NCBI GenBank assembly: GCA_963707145.1
Contig: CAVPOQ010000004.1
Location: forward strand, 186,001-250,000
DNA: 64,000 nucleotides
Direction of reading: 5' to 3'
Source: RPQJ01 sp963707145
GTDB lineage: Bacteria > Pseudomonadota > Gammaproteobacteria > Steroidobacterales > Steroidobacteraceae
In this document: positions 56,206-64,000 of the stretch, piece by piece
How the letters are laid out: the number at the start of each line of letters is the position of its first letter
How positions within the stretch are numbered: position 1 is the first letter of the stretch
The notes under the pieces: model-generated
Seen by the model: the letters and a program-made list of their open reading frames with translations, nothing else
Databases searched by the model: none
Told to the model about the DNA's origin: nothing
Translations under genes and position numbers: made by a program

Positions 56206-56274
56206 ACCGGGCATCGCGGGCGGCCTCCAGTGGCAGCCCAGTCGGTACAATCCGGGCAGGACAGTGAACCAGCG

Positions 56275-57299
<1,025 letters not shown>

Positions 57300-57314
57300 G
57301 CGCGTTCGCCGACC

Positions 57315-57980
57315 ATGGCCGTGCCCGTCCTCCGCTGGCTCGGCCGCGTCGCCTACGAGCCGACCTGGCGGGCGATGCAGCGCTTCGTGGACGGTCGCGG
57401 GCCGGATACCGCCGACGAGCTGTGGTTCCTCGAGCACCCGCCGGTGTTCACGCTCGGCATGAACTCGCGCCCGGAGCACCTGCTCGCGCCGGGCGGGATC
57501 CCCGTGGTGCAGATCGACCGCGGCGGGCAGGTGACCTACCACGGCCCGGGGCAGCTCGTGGTTTACCCGCTGCTCGATCTCGAGCGCGCCGGGCTCGGCG
57601 TGCGCGCGCTCGTGGAGGGCATCGAGCGCGCGATCGTCGCGACCGTCGCGCAATGGGGCATCGTGGCTGCCGGCCGCCGCGACGCGCCGGGCGTGTATGT
57701 CGGTGCGCGCAAGCTCGCGAGCGTGGGGCTGCGGATCCGTCGCGGCTGCTCGTATCACGGCCTGGCACTCAACGTCGCGATGGACCTCGAGCCGTTCCGA
57801 CGCATCAATCCGTGCGGGTATGCGGGCCTGGAAATGACCCAGCTGAGCGAGCTCGGCGGCCCGGCCGACCTGGGCGCGGTGGCCGACGCGCTTGCGCCGC
57901 GCCTGCTCGCCGAGCTGGGACTCGACGCCGGCGCTCAGAGTGCGACCAGCACCTGGCGGCAGGACGTGAGCTCGGTGTAG
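57315..57980 (+). CDS. lipB: Octanoyl-[ACP]:protein octanoyltransferase
   Basis: LipB moves octanoyl groups from ACP to lipoyl domains. The 221-residue protein contains LWFLEHPPVFTLGMNS, the catalytic region QIDRGGQVTYHGPGQLVVYP, a lysine-containing ARKLASVGLRIRRGCSYHG and the catalytic cysteine in RINPCGYAGLEMTQ. It ends about 46 bases inside the convergent ybeD gene, so the real stop may be earlier or the 3' ends overlap. Confidence 0.95.
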   Translation: MAVPVLRWLGRVAYEPTWRAMQRFVDGRGPDTADELWFLEHPPVFTLGMNSRPEHLLAPGGIPVVQIDRGGQVTYHGPGQLVVYPLLDLERAGLGVRALVEGIERAIVATVAQWGIVAAGRRDAPGVYVGARKLASVGLRIRRGCSYHGLALNVAMDLEPFRRINPCGYAGLEMTQLSELGGPADLGAVADALAPRLLAELGLDAGAQSATSTWRQDVSSV

Positions 57981-58198
57981 GCCGCGTCGAGCTGCGCCTT
58001 GCTCACGGCGCGCACGGTAATCGTGAGGCCGAGGTACTTGCCGCCGCTGCTCGGGCGCTCCTCGATGCTGCCCGCGGCGAGCGGCCCGAAGTGGCGCGCG
58101 ACGATGCCGATGGCGAGGCTGCGGAACTCGTCGGTGGCCGCCCCCATGATCTTGATCGGGAAGTCGGTGGGGAACTCGAGCAGGGTGTCGTCGGCCAT
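57935..58198 (-). CDS. ybeD: DUF493 family protein (YbeD)
   Basis: The 87-residue protein starts MADDTLLEFPTDFPIKIMG and has the ACT-like DUF493 pattern VRAVSKAQLDAAYTELTSC. In E. coli the gene lies between dacA and lipB and is linked to lipoate metabolism. Here it keeps the dacA-side order but the lipB-lipA pair is inverted to face it, so the two units converge. Confidence 0.93.
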   Translation of the reverse strand: MADDTLLEFPTDFPIKIMGAATDEFRSLAIGIVARHFGPLAAGSIEERPSSGGKYLGLTITVRAVSKAQLDAAYTELTSCRQVLVAL

Positions 58199-58201
58199 GG
58201 C

Positions 58202-59075
58202 TCAGAGCGCCGCCGTGGCGGCGATGTCGTCGAGGTGCCGCTGCAGCCGGCCGTGCATCTCCCGCCACAGCGGGCCCGGTCGGCCCGTACCGACCGGCCG
58301 GCCGTCCACGCGACGTGACGGGCAGTACGCCGCGTCCGGCGGAGGCGATCCACAGTTCGTCGCAGGTGCCGAGCTCGCGCACCTCGATCGGCCGCGTCGC
58401 GACCGGAAGCCAGCCCCGCGCGAGTTCGAGCACGGCGTCGCGCGAGGTGCCGGGCAGGATGCGGTGATCGTCGGGCGGCGTCGACAGCGTCCCGCCAGCG
58501 CACAGGAACACGCTGCTCGAGGAGCCCTCGAGCAGCAGCCCGTCGCGCACCAGCAGCGCCTCGTCGGCGCCGCGGTCGGCGGCCTGCTGGCGCAGCAGCA
58601 CGTTGGCGAGCAGCGCCACCGACTTGACGTCGCAGCGGGCCCAGCGGATGTCCTCGAGTGTGACCGCGGCGAGTCCCGACTCGAGTACGCGCGCGGCGGG
58701 CACGGGAAACGGGCTCGCGAAGGCGAACACGGTCGGCACGACATCGGCGGGGAACAGGTGGTTGCGGCCGTGCTCGGCGCCGCGCGTCACCTGCAGGTAG
58801 AGCAGCATCTCGGTGCCGCCTGCAGCCGCGGCGACCCGTGCGAGGATGCCGGCCCACTCGGCGGTCGTGTGCGGGTTCGGCAGGCGGATGGCCGCGAGGC
58901 TGCGCGCGAGTCGCTCGAGGTGCTCGCGCAGGCGGAACGGGCGGCCGCGATGCACGGGCACCACCTCGTACACGCCGTCGGCGAACAGGAAGCCGCGGTC
59001 CAGCGGCGAGATCCTCGCCTCGGCGAGCGGCACCAGCCCGCCGTCGAGGTAGCAGGCCGGATACGGCTCCGCCAC
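58202..59075 (-). CDS. dat: D-alanine aminotransferase (one frame break)
   Basis: The enzyme interconverts D-amino acids, supplying D-Ala/D-Glu. Motifs: PLDRGFLFADGVYEVVPVHRG, the PLP lysine in RCDVKSVALLANVL, ADEALLVRDGLLLEGSSSSVF (cofactor site) and EVRELGTCDELWIASAGRGV. After VLPVTSR the frame changes; two bases missing at 58308-58313 restore RVDGRPVGTG and the C-terminal LWREMHGRLQRHLDDI, giving 292 codons. GTG 59075 lies one base from the dacA stop. The gene sits between dacA and ybeD. Confidence 0.92.
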
Positions 59076-59076
59076 G

Positions 59077-60285
59077 TCAGTTGAACCAGAGCCGCACGGT
59101 ATCGGCCATGCGGCGCAGCCAGCCGCCGAGCGGCACGTTCTGCGCCGGATACAGGTCATGGGTGGCGATGGTCGCGCCGTCCACCACGATGCTCGCCTTG
59201 CCGATGGGCGTGCCGACGTCGAGCGGGGCCACGATGCGGCCCGGCACCTCGAACTCCGCCTTGACGCTGCCGACCTGGCCGCGCTGGCCGGTGACGAACA
59301 GGTCGCGCTTCAGCGCGAGCCCGACCTGGTCGGTTGCGCCCTTCCAGACCCGCGCCGTCGTGAGCGGCTCGCCCGCCGCGTACAGGCGCTTGGTCTCGAA
59401 GAAGTTGAAGCCGTAGTTGAGCAGCGCTGCGTTGGCGTCCTCGCGCGAGCGCATCGAGTCGGTGCCGAGCACCACGGAAACGAGCCGCATGCCGTCGCGC
59501 TTCGCGGAGGCGACCAGGCAGTAGCCGGCGGTCTCCGTGTGGCCGGTCTTCACGCCGTCGACGGTCGGGTCGCGCCACAGCAGGCCGTTGCGGTTCTGCT
59601 GGGTGATGCCGTTCCAGGTGAACTCGCGCTGCGCATACCAGCGGTAGTAGTCGGGGAATTCGTGGATCAGGGCGCTCGAGAGGACGGCGATGTCGCGCGC
59701 GGTCACGAAGTGCTCGGGGTCGGGCATGCCCGCGGAGTTCATGAAGTGCGAACCCGACATCCCGAGTTCCTTGGCGTAGGTGTTCATCATCTGCACGAAG
59801 GTGGGCTCGGTGCCGGCCACGTGCTCGGCAAGCGCCACGGTGGCGTCGTTGCCGGACTGCACGATCATCCCCAGGATGAGGTTCTCGACCGACACCTGCT
59901 TGCCCACCTCGACGAACATCCGCGAGCCTTCCTGCGTCCAGGCGTGCTCACTGATCGTGACCATGTCGGTGGTCTTGATGCGGCCTTCCTTCAGCGCTCG
60001 AAACACGCCGTAGGCCGTCATGAGCTTGGTGAGGCTGGCGGGCTCCTGGCGCGAATCGGGGTCGAGTGCGGCGAGCACGCGCCCGCTGTCGTGGTCGATG
60101 ACGATGTAGCTGCGCGCCTTGAGCGCCGGGGGCGGCGGTACGGGCGTGGCAGGCGCAACGGCGGCGGGCGCGGCGGGGGCCGCCGGCTGGGCGTCGGCCG
60201 GCGCCGGCGGTTCCTTCGAGCAGCCCGCGAGCGCGAGCGCGAGCGTGGCGAGGAGGGGGGCGAGTGGGGCGGTCGGTCGTGTCAT
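59077..60285 (-). CDS. dacA: D-alanyl-D-alanine carboxypeptidase (PBP5/6 type), lipoprotein form
   Basis: The 402-residue protein cleaves terminal D-Ala from peptidoglycan pentapeptides. Penicillin-binding motifs: PASLTKLMTAYGVF (SxxK), VQSGNDATVALAEHVAG (SxN) and GVKTGHTETAGYCLVAS (KTG). The C-terminal beta domain follows. The N-terminus carries a lipobox (LATLALALAGC, about residue 22) followed by an Ala/Pro-rich linker, so it is probably lipidated rather than cleaved by ordinary signal peptidase. It lies 77 bases after mltB, in the mrdA cluster. Confidence 0.94.
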   Translation of the reverse strand: MTRPTAPLAPLLATLALALAGCSKEPPAPADAQPAAPAAPAAVAPATPVPPPPALKARSYIVIDHDSGRVLAALDPDSRQEPASLTKLMTAYGVFRALKEGRIKTTDMVTISEHAWTQEGSRMFVEVGKQVSVENLILGMIVQSGNDATVALAEHVAGTEPTFVQMMNTYAKELGMSGSHFMNSAGMPDPEHFVTARDIAVLSSALIHEFPDYYRWYAQREFTWNGITQQNRNGLLWRDPTVDGVKTGHTETAGYCLVASAKRDGMRLVSVVLGTDSMRSREDANAALLNYGFNFFETKRLYAAGEPLTTARVWKGATDQVGLALKRDLFVTGQRGQVGSVKAEFEVPGRIVAPLDVGTPIGKASIVVDGATIATHDLYPAQNVPLGGWLRRMADTVRLWFN

Positions 60286-60362
60286 GTCGTCTTGTGTCTT
60301 CGCTGGCGAGAAGGGTTCGGAGGGCCGTCCGGGGCCGCGCAAAGGCGCCCCGGTCCGGGGAT

Positions 60363-61391
60363 TCAAGGTGCCGATGGCGCCGGTGTGGCGGCGGGTTCGG
60401 GTGCAGGCGGGCGGGCGGCACCGGCGATCGCGTCGGCGAGGTCCGAGACCGCGCTGGCATACATCTGGCTGCGGTTGTAGCGCGTGATGGCGTAGAAGTT
60501 GGTGAAGCCGACGCGGTACTCCGGGCCGGCGGGGCCCGCGAGCTGCAGCAGTACGGCCGGGGCGTCGGCCGGCAGCGTGGTGTCGAAGCGCACCCCGCGC
60601 GCGCGCAGCGAGCCGGCCGTCGCGGAGAGATCGAGCTTGCCGAAGACGAGGCCCGCGAGGTCGGCGCCCGCAACGTCGGCCGGTACCATCACCGGCTCGC
60701 CGCTGCGCCAGCCGTGCACCTGCAGGTAGTTGGCGACGCTCGCGAACACGTCGCCCCAGCTCGACCACAGGTTCCGCCGGCCGTCGCCGTCGCCGTCGAC
60801 GGCGTAGGCGCGGAAGCTCGACGGCATGAACTGCGGGATGCCCATCGCGCCGGCGTAGGAGCCCATCGACGACAATGGATCGAGCGACTCCTCGCGCGAC
60901 ATCAGCAGGAACTGCTCGAGCTCACCGCGGAAGAACGGGCTGCGCGGCGGGTAGTCGAAGGCCAGCGTCGCGAGCGCGTCGATGACGCGGTGCCGGCCGG
61001 TGTTCTCGCCGTAGAAAGTCTCGACGCCGGTGATCGCGAGCAGCACCTCGGCCGGCACGCCGCGCGCGGCAGCGCGCGCCAGCGCGTCGGCCTCGAGTCG
61101 CGCCATTTCGGCGCCTCGAGCGACGCGACGCTCGGTGAGAAATATGGCGCGGTACTCGTGCCAGGGCTTGGCTTTCTCGGCGGGCTTCGAGATTGCCGCG
61201 ATGATGGAAGGTCGCGACTGCGCCTGCGCGAGCACGAGTGCGACCTCGCCGGCGGCCATGCCGTGCTTCGCGGCCATCTCGCCGACGAACGCCTGCACGT
61301 CCGCGCGCTGTTCGTCGAGCGCGCGAGCCGGTGCGGCCGCAGCGAGGGCGGCCCACAGGGCCAGCAGCAGGCGTCTCGGCATGCGGTGCAT
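60363..61391 (-). CDS. mltB: Lytic murein transglycosylase B
   Basis: MltB cleaves the glycan chain to 1,6-anhydro products. The 342-residue protein has a signal peptide (RRLLLALWAALAAAAPARA) and the catalytic Glu in EVLLAITGVETFYGENTGRH. SREESLDPLSSMGSYAGAMG (substrate site) and FMPSSFRAYAVDGDGDGR follow, and the C-terminal region has YRVGFTNFYAITRYNRS. No lipobox is visible, unlike E. coli MltB. ATG 61382 is an alternative start three codons later. It lies 17 bases after rodA. Confidence 0.93.
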   Translation of the reverse strand: MHRMPRRLLLALWAALAAAAPARALDEQRADVQAFVGEMAAKHGMAAGEVALVLAQAQSRPSIIAAISKPAEKAKPWHEYRAIFLTERRVARGAEMARLEADALARAAARGVPAEVLLAITGVETFYGENTGRHRVIDALATLAFDYPPRSPFFRGELEQFLLMSREESLDPLSSMGSYAGAMGIPQFMPSSFRAYAVDGDGDGRRNLWSSWGDVFASVANYLQVHGWRSGEPVMVPADVAGADLAGLVFGKLDLSATAGSLRARGVRFDTTLPADAPAVLLQLAGPAGPEYRVGFTNFYAITRYNRSQMYASAVSDLADAIAGAARPPAPEPAATPAPSAP

Positions 61392-61408
61392 CCGTTGCGG
61401 GAGGTGGG

Positions 61409-62554
61409 TCACGTCGCGACCAGCTTGCGACGCGAGTGGATGGACATGAGGATACCGAAGCCCGCCATGAGGGTCACCATGGACGTGCCGCCGTAGCTCA
61501 CCAGCGGCAGCGGCACGCCGACCACCGGCAGCAGCCCGGCCACCATGCCGGCGTTGACGAACACGTACACGCCGAAGATCAGCGTCAGCGCGCCCGCGAC
61601 CAGCCGCGAGAACGTGTCCTGCGCCTGCACGGCGATGTACAGGCCGCGCGCGAGCACGAGCAGGTAGAGGAAGATCAGCACGGCGAGGCCCACGAGGCCC
61701 CATTCCTCGCCGATCACGGCGAAGATGAAATCGGTCGATCGCTCCGGCAGGAACTCGAGTTGCGCCTGGCTGCCGTTCATGTAGCCCTTGCCGAACACGC
61801 CGCCGGAGCCGATCGCGATCTGCGACTGGATGGTGTGGTAGCCGGCGCCGAGCGGGTCCTCCTGCGGGTTCAGGAAGGTGAGCACGCGCTGGCGCTGGTA
61901 GTCGTGCATGAAGTGCCACGCCACGGGCACCGCGCCCGCGAGCAGCGCGCCGATGCCGACGATGTAGCGCAGCTGCAGGCCCGCGAGCAGCACGACGAGG
62001 CCGCCGCCGGCGGCCACGAGCAGCGCGGTGCCGAGGTCGGGTTGCTCGGCGATCAGCAGCACCGGCACCAGGATCGCGCCCGCGAGCACGAGGAGCGTGA
62101 CGAGGTTCGGCGGCAGCGGCCGGTCGTGCAGGAACCACGCGCAGGCGAGCGGCACCGCGATCTTCATGATCTCCGACGGCTGGAAGCGGATGAATCCGAG
62201 GTCGAGCCAGCGCTGCGCGCCCATGGCGATGGTGCCGGCGACGGCGACCGCCACGAGCAGCAGCACACCGGCGGCGTACAGCCACGGCGCCACGGCCCGC
62301 AGCACGCGCGGCGGGACCTGGGCCATCGCGAGCAGCACGGCGAGCCCGAGCCCGACGCGCGCCGCCTGCCGCAGGAACACGCTCACGTCCTCGCCCGCCG
62401 CACTGAACAGCACCACCAGCCCCGCGGTGCACACCGCCAGCACGGCGAGCAGCAGCGGCCCATCGAGGTGCAGCGCGCCGAGCAGTCGCCCGCTCAGCGT
62501 CAGCGTGCGCTGGGCGCGGCTCGAGTACCCGGACCTCGCGATTTCCGCCCTCAT
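61409..62554 (-). CDS. rodA: Rod-shape-determining SEDS glycosyltransferase
   Basis: RodA polymerises glycan strands with PBP2 in the elongasome. The 381-residue membrane protein shows MGAQRWLDLGFIRFQPSEIM, AEQPDLGTALLVAAGGG, HTIQSQIAIGSGGVFGKGYM, EFLPERSTDFIFAVIGEEWGL and GVPLPLVSYGGTSMV, the SEDS signature. Ten membrane helices are expected. The ATG overlaps the mrdA stop (ATGA). Confidence 0.96.
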   Translation of the reverse strand: MRAEIARSGYSSRAQRTLTLSGRLLGALHLDGPLLLAVLAVCTAGLVVLFSAAGEDVSVFLRQAARVGLGLAVLLAMAQVPPRVLRAVAPWLYAAGVLLLVAVAVAGTIAMGAQRWLDLGFIRFQPSEIMKIAVPLACAWFLHDRPLPPNLVTLLVLAGAILVPVLLIAEQPDLGTALLVAAGGGLVVLLAGLQLRYIVGIGALLAGAVPVAWHFMHDYQRQRVLTFLNPQEDPLGAGYHTIQSQIAIGSGGVFGKGYMNGSQAQLEFLPERSTDFIFAVIGEEWGLVGLAVLIFLYLLVLARGLYIAVQAQDTFSRLVAGALTLIFGVYVFVNAGMVAGLLPVVGVPLPLVSYGGTSMVTLMAGFGILMSIHSRRKLVAT

Positions 62555-64000
62555 TCCTCGTTGCCTCCGGCCGGCGGGGCTTCCCCGGCCGGCGTGATCG
62601 CGTCGGTCGCCGCAGCCTGCTCCGGCGGCAGCAGATACGCGTCGAAGATCTTGCGCGCGATCGGCGCCGCCGTGCCGCTGCCGCTGCGGCCGTTCTCCAC
62701 CAGCACGGCCACTGCGATCGTGGGGTCGTCGGCCGGCGCGAAGGCGACGAACAGCGCGTGGTCGCGCAGTCGCTCGGCGACGTCCTTCTCGTTGTAGCGT
62801 TCCTTCTGGCCGATGCTGAACACCTGCGCGGTGCCGGTCTTGCCGGCGATCTTGTAGGGAGCACCCTGCTGGCTGCGCCGTGCCGTCCCCCAGGGATCGT
62901 TCGTCACCCCGACCATGCCACCGATGATCACGTCCCAGAAGGTTGGATCGGCGACCTCGACGGGCGGCAGGGCCACGGGCGGGAGTTCCCGCATTGCGCC
63001 TGTTTCGCCGTCGCGGATGCCGCGTACCAGCCGCGGCGTGAAGCGCTGACCGCGCATCGCGACGGTGGCGATGGCGTGGGCGAGCTGCAGCGGGGTGGCG
63101 AGCATGTAGCCCTGCCCGATTCCGGAGATGACCGTTTCGCCCGGGTACCACACCTGCGCCTCGGGCTTCTTGAAGGCCTTGCGCTTCCACGCCGTGGAGG
63201 GCAGCAGGCCGCTGCGCTCTCCGGCGATGTCGATCCCGGTCTTCGCCCCGAGGCCGAACTGCGCGAGGGAGTCGTGCATGCGGTCGATGCCCAGCTCGGC
63301 GGAGGCGGCGTAGAAATAGACGTCGCAGGAAACGGCGATCGCCATGTGCATGTCCACGCTGCCGTGGCCGGACTTCTTCCAGTCGCGATAGCGGTGGCTC
63401 GAGCCCGGCAGCTGGAAGGCGCCGCGGCACAGCCGCCGTTCTTCGGGCGTCGTGACCCCATGCTGCAGGGCGGCGAGCGCTACCAGCGGCTTGATCGTCG
63501 AGCCCGGCGGGTACACGCCGCGCAGGGCGCGGTCGTAGAGCGGCACGTCGATGTCGTTGGCGAGCGCGTCGTACTCGGCGTAGGTGAGGCCGCGCGCGAA
63601 GCCGTTGGGGTCGAACGTGGGCGTGCTCACGAAGGCGAGCACGTCGCCGTTGCGCGGATCGATTGCCACCAGCGCGGCGCGGTGCCCCGCGAGCGCCTCC
63701 TCCGCCACCTGCTGCAGGCGCGCGTCCACCGCGAGGTAGAGGTCGCTGCCGGCCACCGGCTCCTTGCGTTGCAGCTGCGGCGTGGCGATCCCGACGCGTT
63801 CGACGCGCCGTCCCTGCGCGTTCACCAGCAGCTGCTGGTACCCGGTGCGGCCGTGCAGCTGATCCTCAAAGGCGCGCTCGACGCCGAGCTTGCCCATCAG
63901 CGTCGTGCCCGCGTAGTTCGCGACGTCGATGCGCTCCTGGTCCTGCTCGCTGATCGCGGCCACGTAGCCGATGGCGTGCACGCCGGTGCCGCCCTTGGGG
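62551..64000 (-). CDS. mrdA: Penicillin-binding protein 2, N-terminal end outside the window
   Basis: PBP2 is the elongation-specific transpeptidase. The visible 483 residues include part of the dimerization domain (YAGTTLMGKLGVERAFEDQL) and the transpeptidase motifs PPGSTIKPLVALA (SxxK), MAIAVSCDVYFYAAS (SxN) and YKIAGKTGTAQVFS (KTG). The frame stays open to base 64000, so the N-terminal signal anchor is off-window. The C-terminus is Ala/Pro-rich (EAPPAGGNEE). Confidence 0.96.
   Translation of the reverse strand, partial: PKGGTGVHAIGYVAAISEQDQERIDVANYAGTTLMGKLGVERAFEDQLHGRTGYQQLLVNAQGRRVERVGIATPQLQRKEPVAGSDLYLAVDARLQQVAEEALAGHRAALVAIDPRNGDVLAFVSTPTFDPNGFARGLTYAEYDALANDIDVPLYDRALRGVYPPGSTIKPLVALAALQHGVTTPEERRLCRGAFQLPGSSHRYRDWKKSGHGSVDMHMAIAVSCDVYFYAASAELGIDRMHDSLAQFGLGAKTGIDIAGERSGLLPSTAWKRKAFKKPEAQVWYPGETVISGIGQGYMLATPLQLAHAIATVAMRGQRFTPRLVRGIRDGETGAMRELPPVALPPVEVADPTFWDVIIGGMVGVTNDPWGTARRSQQGAPYKIAGKTGTAQVFSIGQKERYNEKDVAERLRDHALFVAFAPADDPTIAVAVLVENGRSGSGTAAPIARKIFDAYLLPPEQAAATDAITPAGEAPPAGGNEE

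Overview
The window is a 64 kb piece of a GC-rich chromosome from a gammaproteobacterium, probably near Xanthomonadales, Steroidobacterales or Nevskiales. The placement is inferred from gene content: a two-subunit glycine decarboxylase (gcvPA/gcvPB), the lptD-surA-pdxA-rsmA-apaG-apaH cluster, amgK-murU cell-wall recycling, a mrdA-rodA-mltB-dacA cluster, a TonB-dependent receptor and kynU. No rRNA, tRNA, CRISPR array or prophage was recognised.

Bases 1-10,000 are accessory. They hold two consecutive RDD-type membrane proteins, the second with a deoxyribosyltransferase-like sensor domain. They also hold remnants of IS91-type and IS3-type elements, a ParE-like toxin with a damaged 5' end, a lone Hcp followed by a TPR-methyltransferase, a phasin-like protein and several exported proteins of unknown function. 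From 9.8 kb onward most genes are core: a DUF2189 membrane protein, phhB, ispG and a DUF885 peptidase-like protein on the minus strand. These are followed by a tandem glycine riboswitch with an intrinsic terminator that controls gcvT-gcvH-gcvPA-gcvPB on the plus strand.

From 18.8 to 33.8 kb come dgkA, a PfkB-family sugar/nucleoside kinase, a large double-protease protein of the Nma111 type and a TonB receptor preceded by tandem operator-like repeats. Next is a tight run of tsaC, an ornithine-decarboxylase-like enzyme, comB, an ion transporter, a HAD hydrolase, a DUF486 protein and a HIT-like protein. An M23 peptidase and an amidohydrolase follow. From 33.8 to 47.2 kb lie a YyaL-like protein, rlmI, a ClpP-like peptidase, a membrane-linked TPR regulator, the run lgt-thyA-SET-folA with overlapping reading frames, kynU with a cyclase-family hydrolase, and a short-chain dehydrogenase. 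From 47.2 kb to the right edge lie the LPS-transport/ribosome-maturation cluster (minus), amgK-murU (plus), lipA-lipB (plus) and the cell-elongation cluster (minus), cut by the window edge inside mrdA.

A systematic feature crosses all regions. At least fourteen otherwise conserved reading frames are broken by the loss of exactly two bases from a short alternating CG run, including essential genes such as lipA and lptD. Restoring the two bases restores the frame and family-typical protein length each time. I read this as a consensus error and annotate the affected genes as single intact genes.
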